This document shows positions 22,464 through 34,759 of a DNA stretch of 64,000 nucleotides, one piece after another. Numbering within the stretch: the stretch's first letter is position 1; every line of letters starts with the position of its first letter. Both the position numbers and the translations under genes were made by a program. The notes under the pieces were generated by a model. That model was not told the origin of the DNA and did no database searches. It was given only the letters and a program-made list of their open reading frames with translations. Source of the stretch: Steinernema hermaphroditum (taxonomy: Eukaryota > Nematoda > Chromadorea > Rhabditida > Steinernematidae); contig CM059625.1 of the NCBI GenBank assembly GCA_030435675.1, positions 8,618,001 through 8,682,000 on the forward strand. Direction: 5' to 3'.

Positions 22464-22929
22464 TGTTTCCCCATCACAGGCTTTGTGAGAAGTTGACCAC
22501 ATGTGTGCTTTCATGACGACAATAAAGTGCTTCGTGTAGACCTACTTTTACAGACAGCCTGAGTGCAGGCTAGGACCAATTTCATAGTCAGCTTTGTTTC
22601 AAGAAGGAAACTTTGCGATTGTCAGCGCAGAGGTGTGCGTCGTAGTGTAAAGGAAATTAAGTTCAACACTGCGTGAAATCTTCTAGAAAACATCTGAACT
22701 TTTCCATTAGGAAGGAAAATTATTTTTGTCATTAAGTATATCGGGCACCGCTCCAAGCGGTATGGTAATGTCAGTTGCACTGTGACCGCCTGTCGTTTTC
22801 AGGCGATCACATCAGAATAAACATCGTTCGTCTTGTGGGTGGGTTAATGAAAACCCTTATAAGAGCAGGCTAGCAAAATCCGTTCACTTTAGTTCTAACG
22901 GCTGTAGCGGTACTCGCAACACTGCAGAA
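22464..22929 (+). promoter_or_regulatory. flp-32 upstream region
   Basis: There is no exon-like frame. A TATA-like TTATAAGAGC at about 22857 lies 70 bases upstream of the flp-32 ATG and is a reasonable core promoter candidate. No other elements can be called. Confidence 0.3.
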
Positions 22930-23271
22930 ATGAGGAATCTCTTCTGTAGACTTCTACTCATCTCTGCCTTCATCGCCCTCATCGGATCTGTTTCTGTCAG
23001 GTGCTGTTCATCTCACTTCTATTCAGACGTAGCACATTGCTCATCATTTCAATTTTCGCACATTATTAAATGGCTATTTTAATAAAGTCATAATTTTAGA
23101 TTGCGGGCTGATAAGAAAGCGATGCGAAACTCACTTGTACGATTTGGAAAAAGAAGTGAAAACTTCCTACTACCTATGAACGAACTCGTCGACCCTTACG
23201 ACTACAAGGTCCCGGCGCCACTCCCAATCGTCTATGTGAATCGCTTTCCATATAACCAAGAACAGCTCTAA
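22930..23271 (+). CDS. flp-32: FMRFamide-like neuropeptide precursor, flp-32 family
   Basis: Two exons: 22930-23000 encodes a signal peptide (MRNLFCRLLLISAFIALIG), and 23100-23271 encodes the rest with stop TAA. The mature peptide is AMRNSLVRFG, preceded by KK and followed by KR, so dibasic cleavage and amidation yield AMRNSLVRFamide, identical to the C. elegans FLP-32 peptide. A 40-residue C-terminal tail rich in Pro and Tyr has no further RFG motif. The intron (23001-23099) interrupts an Arg codon in phase 2. The precursor is about 80 residues with one peptide copy, as expected for this family. A poly(A) signal AATAAA lies at 23452-23457. It lies 4.9 kb downstream of flp-7 in the same orientation. 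Confidence 0.93.
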
Positions 23272-25622
23272 ACATCTGGTCAGCAACTTCCAGTAGTTAC
23301 GATGTATCCAGTTCTGTTGTGAACGAACTGTGAAGTAATGTGGCTTGAGGATAAATGTTTTTAATACCTTTTAATATCTTTCTGCGCAAACATAGCAAGG
23401 TGTTATAGTATATGTATGCTTTATCACATATTAAGATCACAGCAAAAAGGCAATAAACTGGCTTGTTTTAGGAACCGATTTGTAATGAAAAAAGTATGGA
23501 TTTTCTTCCTGTTCGACATAGCCTTCTAATGCATAAAATATGCAAATTAAGAGGCAACTATTCCATGAAGTGATTGTAATAAGAAAGCATTAGAGCGTCC
23601 CTTAGTTTTGGAAATGTATCAGTTCTCCGAATGGATGAGCGCAACTTTTCAGAAAATGAGAGTGTTTGACGTCTTTGGAAAACTGATTGTAATATGTTAT
23701 GTTGGATAATAATTTCTCGCGCTTTTTAGATCCTATTGTTACAGTGATTTCCTTTTATTGTGACGCCACTCCAAATATACGAAAGAGCTCTGTCTGCTCT
23801 ATAGTAGTGCGTTAACAATTTTTTATTGTAACTATAATGTGTCTAAGGTATTCCCTTGAATTTCCAGGAGGCTAAAAACAGCCCTACCGACAGGTGACGG
23901 TTTGCTGCGCCGGGAAATGCTTGATACGAACAAGACGGCCCACCGACACTTAACACTGGCCAACTGCACCGTGTGAAGCACGCAATCCAGCAGAAAAGGT
24001 CGATTCATGAAAGCCAAGTTACCATGCTATATAACAGCGAGCACCCGGAATTTGCAAAAGTCGTTATGACGAAATTTGGAGATTCACCGTACTCAGAAGA
24101 CTTAGCACTATCACCTGCTCCACTCGCTATCAAATAATACGAGGTGTGTTTCATTCAAAAACGACGAAACATTTCATACTTGGTTCAATGACTTTTTCGG
24201 CTTATTTCGAAAAATTGATCAGCTGAGGTGGAGTGAATTCCATCTACGTAACATTTACTTCAACCTTCCTACTTAGATATTCTGATGACGAACATATTTT
24301 TCAATGGTTTCGCCGATCTGAACGTTGTTTCCGTTTTTTAAATGCCATTGATGGAATACATCAGAAGTTCGTTCGAGGTCTTACATCAACGCGGAGATCA
24401 CGAGACTCACACCAGCACTTTAATTCACCAAAGATCGGGCAATTTCCATTCGCTAGTCGCCGCAAATCCATCGATCCGCACTGTTCGGCATTAGTACGGA
24501 GGCCTGATCGTCGTGAGTTTAGGTTTCCGTGTGTTTAACTGTTCAGTCACTCTCTGATCCTCTAAAGTCGGTAGTCTTTGACATCCGTCTCGTAGGCCCT
24601 TTTTCCTCGCGCATTTTGTGTTGTCGACCATCACATGACCGCCGGTCGGTCGACTCAGTCCGCTCTGAATCGATTGTCCGTCCGCCGCGCTCTCGGTGTT
24701 ATGACGCCGACTCTCCCGCTTACCCCTTGTGTCCCTTATACGAATTGACCAATGGCTCTCCCTGGCCAGTGAGCATGTCATGGCGACATCCATTTCAGTG
24801 TATAATTGTGCGTTTGGAACGCGCGCAGTGATCACTAAGCAGCGGTTAACGCGAAGCGCTCGCACTGCCGATGATGCAGGGTCAGTGAGAAGGAAATCAC
24901 TTTCAAGAAGTCTGATGCAACAAGCGCCACGTTTGCCAATCAAAAAGATTCGTTTGGTAGCCTGGGCTGACTGTCGCCCCGTGCAGCACGTCAGAATCAA
25001 AAACGTGTCAGTCAGCTGTCACATGACCGAGCGACTATCTGGCGTGCGTGTTCCCGTGGCTGGTGCGTGCATTAATGTGGTTTCCTGTACGATATGTGTC
25101 TTAGCTGAGATGATGCAGTCGTCTGGCTATTCGGCAATACATGACTTCGACCGTTTTCACTTTTTGTGCCAATTCTTAGTGGGAAATTATCACTGTTAAG
25201 ATAAAGGACGAACACTCAACTTTTTTGCGTTAACCTATTCGCTTATTTAAGCGTTCGATTATTCCTATCGAGAACAGCATTCCAAATCACTATTTGGGAT
25301 CTTTGTTTACGCGTCCTGGAATACATATGGCAAGTGGTGCTGTGCACACAACACCATCCGTAGCGCAGCTGATTCGGAAATCGATCGCTCAATTGGTGGT
25401 ATTTGACTATTACTGCGGTCGCACCGCATTTACGAAGTTCTTTTTCGTATTTTCTTTGCTATTTGCTTATTTTAAAACATACGAATTGCGATTTTTAGCT
25501 GTCATCATCGCGATGTCAACATGAAGTCGCTGCTTCCCGTTTACCCCGACGAGGACATTTCCTCTGCCAGACTAAAAGGCGCATTCGCGTATAGTTGAAG
25601 CATTTCAGAATAGCCAGTGATC
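23272..25622. other. intergenic, no supported gene
   Basis: Apart from the flp-32 poly(A) signal nothing is recognised. Long frames overlap on both strands at 24491-25199, but none shows a domain, signal peptide or splice logic. They are best explained by a locally GC-richer, stop-poor stretch. A string ATACGAGGTGTGTTTC near 24138 resembles the ends of mariner elements, but no partner repeat was found. Confidence 0.4.
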
Positions 25623-26378
25623 ATGTCTTTCTTTGACAATGGGCGACACCCTGCGATGTTCGATGCGAAAAAACGACTTGGAAACGTTACTGAACGCATT
25701 CAAGACGAGTTAGAAAGCGTGCCAGGTCAGTTTGTAATCCTTCATCGTTTGTGTAAACAACAGCCATGAGAAAATAGAAATACGTAATACAGATTTCAAA
25801 TAGACTTTTCAGAATCTTGGGTTGAACTCGCTCCCAGTCGAGCAAGCCTCTGCAGTAGCATCGAAGCGGTCATAATCGACCGAGATTCTGATCCCGGTAT
25901 GAACAAGGATTCCCGCCTCAGGTAGCATTAGCACTGCCGATAATCAACTATGCACATTTAGTCCTGTAAGCGTTCAAAGCCCCCATGTGGAATTCGAGAA
26001 TCTTGAACAAGTGAAATATCGGCTCGTGAAGGACATGCTTCCACCCGGACGGAACGCCGACTGGATCTGGGACTGGTCGAGCAGACCTGAAGCCCCACCA
26101 TCGAAGTATGTTTAGCGTATGTCCCACGCATCTCAAACGGATGACTTAGCAGAAGTGCTCGACACCGCGGCGCTATGGGATCCACTCTAACGACGCCTCC
26201 AAATAGTCCGGCTCCAGAACTTGACTACGATTATGCGCACAAAGTAGTGGTCAAACCCAGTTTCTTTCGCTTCAATGTCATCCTGAGCCTTGTTGTTTCG
26301 AACCTCTTCACACTTTTCGTCGGAGTTTCGCTTGGGTTGGTTTCTTTTGCCGAAGTTAAAACTCAAACGAGCGTTTAG
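25623..26378 (+). CDS. dct-1: BNIP3-family mitophagy receptor, dct-1 orthologue
   Basis: Exons 25623-25725, 25813-25921, 25962-26105 and 26153-26378 join in frame. BNIP3 proteins sit in the outer mitochondrial membrane by a C-terminal anchor and recruit Atg8/LGG proteins for mitophagy. Visible family signatures are ESWVEL near the N-terminal third (the WxxL LC3-interacting region of BNIP3), the hallmark [13 protein letters not shown], and one C-terminal membrane span ([22 protein letters not shown]). The reading frame runs to 26378 as drawn. An alternative last intron after the span (donor at 26340) would give a shorter tail, closer to the few residues that follow the anchor in BNIP3. Introns are 40-87 bases. 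An AATAAA at 26662-26667 could serve it. Confidence 0.88.
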
Positions 26379-26771
26379 ATTTTACTTCTGCCGACGCGCT
26401 AACATTTATAAGCAGTTCTAAACAATGTCCGCTGAACTCGCCACATGTCTGCAGACGACCCCTGTACATAATGTATATATCCGACTTGAGTTTTCATATG
26501 TAAACTGGAAGACAGTACAGTGAAGCCACGCGCCCACCGTATTGGCAGTCTTCTAAAGTAATGGAATTATAACACTTTCGGCAACATTTCACCTGATCCC
26601 CAAGGTTATTCCCTCATCTCCGTGAAACCACCTGTACATATAACTGAACTAAACGGAAATTAATAAATGTAACTGAAACAGGTCACACCCTATACTTCTT
26701 TATACCATCATGTCAAATTAAGTGAAATGTGCTAAGTGAAACTCGGCAGGCCGTTGAAGTGCAAATTGCAT
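26379..26771. other. convergent 3' ends
   Basis: Short spacer between the + strand BNIP3-like gene and the - strand sideroflexin gene. It carries a candidate poly(A) signal at 26662-26667 and nothing else visible. Confidence 0.5.
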
Positions 26772-28310
26772 CTACAGCCCTTTGTTGAAGTAAACCGTCT
26801 TGATGCCCATTGCCTTGAACTTTTCATAATTCTCCGGTTCGAAGTACCGCATTGTTGCGACATCAAGCGAACTGAAAATGTGTCTAGTTGGGTAAGAAAG
26901 GAAACAGCAAGTGTTACTTTTTCTGTGGAAAGAGTCCGCATCCAACAGGCACCATTGAGCCAAACCTGAAATATTAAATGGTCTATACAAAATTACAGAA
27001 ATTAACATACAGAACGAAGACAAGGCCAAGCTGTACGGGAATGTTCAAGTATTTCAAGTTATTCTTGAACCATGAAGATCGACGACAAATTGCATCAACA
27101 ATCAGAGGAGTTAAAACTGAAAAGTCAACATTAATGTTCGCATATCCATTGTCAACAGCTTGTGCGCTCTTATATCCGTTTTATGTATATAACAAACGCG
27201 ACTACACGGCAAAGTGGCAAAAAAAGCAAAATCTACATAATAGCTTGAATGTGACCACATGACATCTTGTAAAGGGGCAACCCTTTTGAGAGACAAAAAC
27301 AGAGAAACTTACACATGCTGGGAGTAGCGATGACGTTTCGAGAGAGAGCTACGAGGGAAACAGCTTTCGCAGCAGCGGTCTAAAAATAAACAATGCGAAT
27401 TATGCTCACGAATGTCACGGACCTGCGAGCGGCCAACTTCATTTCCAGACTCATCGGTTACCACCAATCCGTTCTTAAGTTCACTAAAGAAGAAAGAAAT
27501 AGAATCAAGACAACAAAACGCTTACTTTTGACGCATTAACGGAATGTTAATAAAATTCGCAACACAAACTGCAGCAAGAGGAACTAAGCGTTGAATTGTG
27601 ACACTGGCCGCTTTCTGAAGGGGACGAATATTTACTGTTTTTCTACTTAAATACGCTCCTTACCTTGGCAAGATAACTCTTCAAACCTAATGCCACCGAG
27701 AGGGCACCAGTTACCGCAGAAGTATAGGCAACAAGCAAATCCCTAAATTCAGAAAAATATTACATCACGTGCAAAGTAAGCATGCGCTACTTTGTAGTCA
27801 AGTCGCTTTTCGCATTTCTGTTTGTGTAGTTAACCAATGCGTTGAATGACTGATTTGCCCACTGCCAGAATAAAACTCCCGGAACGGATCTAGAAGCATG
27901 GAAATGTTGAGATCGTCCTTGAAACAACTGCTCACCGGTAGAATATCATCATACCCCCGCAAAGAGCTGTGCTACCATACACATTCGCACACATTCTTCC
28001 TGCTACATTCTGTAAGTCTCCAGTATCCGGGTGAAAAGCCGAACCAAAGTACTTCTGAGCACGATATAGATCCGACAAAGTAGTACCGACGGGTTCTTGA
28101 TGGTTCCTAATGTTCACCTGTTCATCAGGACAGTACATTTTTGAATAGTTACCTGTAGAGATTAAGCAAATTTTTAGCCTCCAATAGCTTGGCTTTCGGA
28201 ACAAAGACTACTGTAGGATCTGTAACCGAAGCAAAATGCCTAAATCGACCGTAAAATGTGGACTGATCCCACCGGGGAGAGTCAACAGCCAATCTCTGCT
28301 CTCCGGACAT
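26772..28310 (-). CDS. sideroflexin, mitochondrial serine transporter family
   Basis: Ten exons join exactly in frame: 28310-28153, 28106-27936, 27889-27791, 27742-27664, 27614-27526, 27483-27423, 27379-27313, 27116-27011, 26965-26918 and 26871-26772, giving 325 residues, the normal sideroflexin length. Sideroflexins are inner mitochondrial membrane proteins; SFXN1 and SFXN3 import serine for one-carbon metabolism. Signatures seen are [15 protein letters not shown], the HPDTGD motif, [20 protein letters not shown], the [18 protein letters not shown] segment and the invariant VYFNKGL C-terminus. The start is the ATG at 28308-28310, giving MSGEQRLA. The frame stays open upstream to a TTTCTAG acceptor, so an upstream exon or trans-splicing is possible. 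I cannot tell which SFXN subtype it is. Confidence 0.93.
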
Positions 28311-29461
28311 GATTCGCAGCTCCTTCTCGCCTTCGGCGAGAGCAGGATCCAACGGAACTCTAGAAAACGCAATTTGAATGATATGTATTGGAACTAAATC
28401 GCTGGTCATTAGGACTGACAGAACGAAAAGTGAAGCCCACAGGTGAGCTCGACAGTGTAAAGAATGACACCGCGCACTGATGACACAGTAGAGCAGAGCA
28501 GAGAAGAGAAGAAAAGAAACATCACAGAGAGTACAGAGACCATAGATTAAACACGTGGAAGCAATCAAACGCAAGAAAAGTGAACAAACAAAACATACCG
28601 GTCATTATGCCGCGTTCCTACTATAATCGACATCCAATCTTATCGTAAAGGAGTTCCTCTGCTCCCCGGTTAACGAAGCAATTCCCTCGGAGCTCTCTAT
28701 TTGTTACCCTGAAAACGACACACTTCATACATTAGCTTAGAACCACATGATCGCGTGAGCTATAGGAACATTCGATGTTAAGCGCTGGACCAGACAAGCA
28801 GGCGTTCAGAATGATAAGATGAATAGTAATCAAGATGATATATACATGCACTTCCCGAATTCCAGTTAGTTCCAATCACAGTCTATTTCAATTGAACAGA
28901 CGGAAGGGTCGATTTACATTGATCCAGTTTCGCCGTCTCAAACGCCTCCATCTATCTACAGACCCCGCAGAACGTTGGCGCCATCGGCGAGCACCGTAAT
29001 GCAAAACAGTAATGGTACGAACTTCATGAAGTTCGCTGCAGGAGCTTTACCGACTTATTGTACCATTCTACCGTACCACGTGAAACTGGTGAGAATACGG
29101 TGCGCTAGCATATCACATTTACCGAAATTTTTGAGCTTATGCAAACACAAAAGAACAACCGATTTGTATTATTATGCAGTATGTAATCACATTAAAAGAA
29201 CCAGGAAACTCGATATATTTGTATCGATAATAGCACGCTGTCGTGATTGCAGAGAAATGAACAGGCCGTACAACGTATCAATAATGGCACCATCAGGAGT
29301 TAAGTAAATAAGGCAGAACCTGATCAACAAAAAGTCGCTATATATACACACCGTTACTTCACTGAATTAGATGAATCACTGGTAATCCCAGTTCATTTCA
29401 AGTAGAAGCAATAGAATATAAATTAGTATGGAAGTTTTTGGGTAGGCACGGAAGCGGGCGG
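28311..29461. other. intergenic between sideroflexin and sem-5
   Basis: No supported gene. An acceptor-like TTTTCTAG (minus strand) lies about 45 bases upstream of the sideroflexin ATG. The 110-codon plus-strand frame at 28975-29307 has no recognisable content. Confidence 0.4.
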
Positions 29462-30507
<1,046 letters not shown>

Positions 30508-31270
30508 CACCGAGCAACAGGCGAATTAAAAAGGAGAAACCAAGGTCGTCTCCCTGTAATTCGTTTAATAGAATCAGGTTTCTCATGTCACAGAAAACAG
30601 TAGCGCTTGCGATGTATGCGATTAATATTCAAGATGTAGACATACAAGAATAAGGACTTGAACACATTCCAAACAGAAACTGTTAAAAGTTGTCGGTTCG
30701 GTTACACGTTTTCGTCTACGCGCCGTTTCATTGAGTAGGTGAGTCATGGTTTAAACGAGTCGCAGCCACACAACCGACGGACGAATACAGACAGTCTGTG
30801 AACGACAAAGCGATCGCCGAAATGGAACGCGATGCCGATGCGATTGTCCTCCGCAAGCACTGTCGCATCGCACGCAAGCGACTCGCGCGACTGCTCGTCG
30901 CAGGATCCGATTGGTAAATACCAGAGATACGTACACGAGAGAACCGTTTTTTTGCACCTGAGGGCATGGGATCTCTTTTCATCATTTATGCGCCTGAATC
31001 ATATACGCAATATGTTTTTGTGTATATAAGTTGTTATATTCTGTTGCTTGGAAACGTCCATAATTTTGCCCTTTGTGATCGTAAAGTTGTTGCCGTAAAC
31101 AATTTAAGAACATGTTTAGAGATGAGAAGAATTTTTTAACCTACGTGTGTTACTAATTATCATCGTAGCGGTTCACTTTTAAGGAATGGAACGTGTTTGT
31201 GTGTTGGTGATCCGTCCATGTACCTATCCTTTTTACTCAGGCTCATATAATTTCTATTTTCAGGTTGTAT
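30508..31270. promoter_or_regulatory. divergent intergenic region sem-5 / glyoxalase II
   Basis: About 760 bases separate the divergent start codons, so it probably holds both promoters. A TTTTCAG acceptor at 31257-31263, seven bases before the ATG at 31271, suggests either a 5' UTR intron or a trans-splice site for the downstream gene. Plus and minus frames near 30728-31029 match nothing. Confidence 0.45.
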
Positions 31271-32300
31271 ATGATTAGACCGTTAACGCGAATTAATTGC
31301 TCCCTCAGAAATTTCGTACAACGCAAAATGATGCATGTTAAGCCGATTGGTGCTCTGGAAGACAACTACATGTACCTTGTCACGGATAAGTTAACTGGTA
31401 AAGCTGCTGTTGTGGACCCCGTCGATGTCGACAAGGTTTGTCTACATCTTTCCACCCTTAGCCAATTATTCATATTTCTAACTTAGGTGATGGAAGTTGT
31501 AAAGAGTGAAGGAGTTGAACTCGTTGCTGCGCTCATCACTCACCACCACTGGGACCACGCTGGTGGTACAAAAAAACTGGCCGAAGTCATGGGGAATCAG
31601 TTTCCTATCTATGGTTTTGGCGATGGTCGTATCGAACAGCTTAACAAAGTATCAACGGATCAAATGGTTTTTAAGGTATTGACTCGTCGTATATTTTTGA
31701 AACATAATACTGTTTAAGATTGGTGGGCTTACCGTAACCTGTTTGCACACCCCTTGTCATACAACCGGTCATATATGCTACTACGTTTGCGACGAAAACG
31801 AGAAAGTTGTTTTTACCGGTGATACACTGTTCATAGCTGGATGCGGACGCTTTTTCGAGGGTTCAGCTGAGGACATGAACCGTGCTTTGAATGTTATTCT
31901 ATCCTCTTTGCCGGATGAAACGGTGTGTTTCGTATTCGTGTGTTTATCTCTTATTTCCATGCTTCTTTATATTTAGAAGGTTTATTGTGGCCACGAATAC
32001 ACTGTCGCCAACTTACTGTTTGCAAAGTCTATTGAAGAGAATAATGGAGATATTGACCAGAAACTGAAGTGGGCGAAGCAGTGCTCTTCCGATAACACGC
32101 CAACTGTTCCTTCCACAATCGGTGAAGAAAAGTTGTTTAATCCGTTTATGCGTGTTTCGTAAGAGAAAGTCTGTTTGCGAATATAATGCTGTTTTCGTTT
32201 TAGGAATCCATCAGTGCTGGGAGCTTTGAAGATCGATGACCCCATTGAAGCTATGAAGAAACTGCGAGAAATGAAGAACTCCTTCAAGGCCAAGGTTTAG
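31271..32300 (+). CDS. hydroxyacylglutathione hydrolase (glyoxalase II)
   Basis: Exons 31271-31435, 31487-31675, 31719-31922, 31977-32158 and 32204-32300 join exactly to 278 residues. The enzyme hydrolyses S-lactoylglutathione to lactate and glutathione in methylglyoxal detoxification. The metallo-beta-lactamase metal motif [10 protein letters not shown] is present, as are the further metal ligands in [26 protein letters not shown] and CGHEYT. The first ATG gives an Arg-rich, acid-free leader ([19 protein letters not shown]), and two further in-frame ATGs at 31328-31333 begin the conserved enzyme. This is the two-start layout by which one mammalian HAGH gene gives mitochondrial and cytosolic forms. 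The gap to the LUC7 gene downstream is 434 bases, in the same direction. Confidence 0.95.
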
Positions 32301-32734
32301 CTCAGTTTCAGGTCCATGGAACTTGCGGCGTATATTTTATTGTATTTTTATTTGTAGCGAGCGATCAATGCCAATGAATACTTCTTGTTATTCTTGTATG
32401 TCACGCATTGGTTGGTGGGTATATATGTTCACAGCTGTCGGAGAGATAAACAAGGCAGTGTAGTCGTGAATGATTTGCTTATTGCGATCTTGGTGTCGGT
32501 GTATATGGACATAGCAGTTGTGCGTCTTGCAGCGACATGCCTTTGAAAACCATACGATATTTGCGTCTTCTTGTTATATGGCAAACATGACGAGCGATGA
32601 CTAGCGGTCAGCGTGCCCTATGTTGTCATATATATATTGCGCATAAGGAGTGCTCGGTTCGTTCTTTAACTGCCTTTTGCTTTAAGGTTACTATCTTATG
32701 ATATTACTGTTCATTCTGTAAAGGCCGCTTCAAA
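32301..32734. other. intergenic, glyoxalase II to LUC7-like
   Basis: No exon-like frame. It is the 3' UTR of the upstream gene plus the promoter of the downstream one. The spacing is longer than usual inside nematode operons (about 100 bases), so independent transcription is more likely. Confidence 0.4.
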
Positions 32735-33963
32735 ATGTCTGCGACTGAACAGATGGCAGCGATGCTCAATGAGCTTATGGGTCCAAAACGTAATGCTGAG
32801 ATAGGATCGAATACGACTGTCAGTTTTCAAGACCAAGAAGTCTGTAAATTCTTCCTTGCGGCATACTGTCCACACGAAATGTTCGTAAACACGAAAGCCG
32901 ATCTCGGTTAGACTTTACTGTTTGATGTATCCATTATGCGCAAGATTCCAGGGCCTTGCACATTGCTTCACGACGAAGGACTACGTAAAGCATATCGTGA
33001 AAGCTCCCGATTCGAACGACTGGGATATGAAAAGCAATTTCTCCAGTTTATATCGCGGCTTCATGAGGACATGCAACGTAAAATTACCAGGAACCGTGAA
33101 AGATTGTCGCTTACTCAATCTACAACATCGGTAGGGATTCTAGTGAGATAGTTGACCGTGTTGCCGAATTTCAGCCTGTCGACGAAGGAGTTAAAGCTAA
33201 ACTTCAGCAGCAAATCAACGATCTCGACGACAAGATTAACGGTTTAATGCAGGAAGCGAATGACGTTGGCGAAACTGGAGAGATTGAAAAAGCACAAGAA
33301 ATTGTTGCTGAAGCAGAACAGTTGAAGAACGAGCGCGAAAATCTTAAAAGAGTGAGTTGCACCGTTTTAATTCGAGATCAACGTTTCATTTAGAGTATGA
33401 TCGTTGGGTTGCCCTCTGGTGAAAACTCTGGCAGCAAACCCATGGAAGTCTGCGACGTTTGCGGGTGTTTCTTAATAATTGGTGATGTGCAACAGCGAAT
33501 TGACGAACACTTCACTGGTAAGCAGCATGTCGGGTTCGCAAAGTTGTCTGCAACAATTGAGGAGATGAAGGTAGTTTTAAAGGTTTGCATAAATTAACAA
33601 CCACCGTAACTGTAGGCTCGCATGAAACACATCGAAGAACAAGAAAGAAAGAATGCTGAAGAGAGACGAAAGCGTGATCGGTATGGTCATGAACAATATT
33701 TGAGTACGCCATTGCTTTCTTTCAGGGAGCGTGATCGTGATCGCGACCGTCGGAGAGACAGGGACGAGGACCGACACCGTAGACGGTAATTTACTCAAAA
33801 AGATTCTCATTACGCGAACGGTCTATATTTTAGCTCACGTTCCCGTAGTCGAGATCGTACCAAAAGAGGTGGACATCGAGATCGACGCTCTCGTTCACGT
33901 TCTCCATCTTACAAACGCAATCGAAGCGATCGCGATTCGGGTCGTCATCGTTCTCGCTATTAA
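32735..33963 (+). CDS. LUC7-like U1 snRNP-associated splicing factor
   Basis: Seven exons (32735-32906, 32952-33130, 33175-33351, 33394-33570, 33616-33680, 33726-33785, 33834-33963) join exactly to 319 residues. LUC7 proteins bind U1 snRNP and help select 5' splice sites. The order is as in LUC7L: N-terminal MSATEQMAAMLNELMG, a CCCH finger (CKFFLAAYCP ... C ... LLHDE), a long coiled coil (KLQQQINDLDDKINGLMQ), a second C2H2-type finger (CDVCGCFLI ... H ... KQHVGF), and an Arg/Asp plus Arg/Ser C-terminal tail (RERDRDRDRRRDRDED, then SRSRSRDR and SRSRSPSYKR). The protein is shorter than human LUC7L2 because the RS tail is short. Introns are 42-50 bases. AATAAA lies at 34108-34113. Confidence 0.94.
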
Positions 33964-34759
33964 TCTAAAAAGGTATTGCTCTAATGAACTTGTCCATCAT
34001 TTGTAGCGTGCCCTTACGAGCATTTAAAATTTTCGTCTCCCTCTAATCGTATTATGCTCCGAGAACTACTAATGAAATCATGGGGAATTCCGTTTTATTT
34101 TTTGTTCAATAAATCAGCTTAAAAATAAGCTTACGAAGCTAGACATGAGTAAATCTTTTAGTTAATGCACTGGGTGGCTACAGATTAGCCGAAGGTCTGA
34201 AGAGATGCGCTGCTCTGACGTATTCATCTTTGCAACAACAAGGTATAATTTGCATATGAGAATGCCGCAATGATTCTTTGTCGTTTTCTGCACCTTTTGT
34301 TCATAAGCTCTATAAGAGTGGCCATTGTCTCCTCATCACTTCAAAGAGTTTATCAAAGAGACATCACATAAGCCGATGGATCCCGATTTATAAGGTATTC
34401 TTCCAGAATTAATTGGCTGCATATTGCGAGATTCTGCCGTAATCTGTGTTTTAGTTTGAACAAAAGGCCGCATACAGTGACAGTTCCCACCTCTTTTACA
34501 CAGGTGCCCTTAATATTGTGCTTTGAGAGCATTCTACCTTCTTAAGCGTTGATACAACTTTATTTCAGACAGTATGCGATTTTCGCTTCATGCACATGGG
34601 ACTTTACAACATGACCGGAATGTTTTACCTGGTAAATCCAGTAACTTTCGTTAAATGCCGTGAAACACAATTGTGTATAACAATATATAATACTGCTATT
34701 AAAACAGTTTCTTAACGCAGTTAAATTATTGTATCCGCAGAGCAATTCTTCGTTCCCCT
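33964..34759. other. convergent 3' region
   Basis: It contains the LUC7-like 3' UTR with AATAAA at 34108-34113, followed by about 600 bases without recognised features up to the end of the carrier gene on the other strand. Confidence 0.4.

Noticed and set aside
24491..25199. Overlapping 169- and 156-codon frames on both strands
   Set aside because: Frames open on both strands at once in a stop-poor stretch; composition is basic and random-looking, with no motif.
26942..26965. Reading the sideroflexin C-terminus without an intron (frame ending VYFNKGL directly upstream)
   Set aside because: The upstream frame lacks family residues; splicing 26918 to 26871 restores CGLFPQK followed by the conserved end and makes total length exact.
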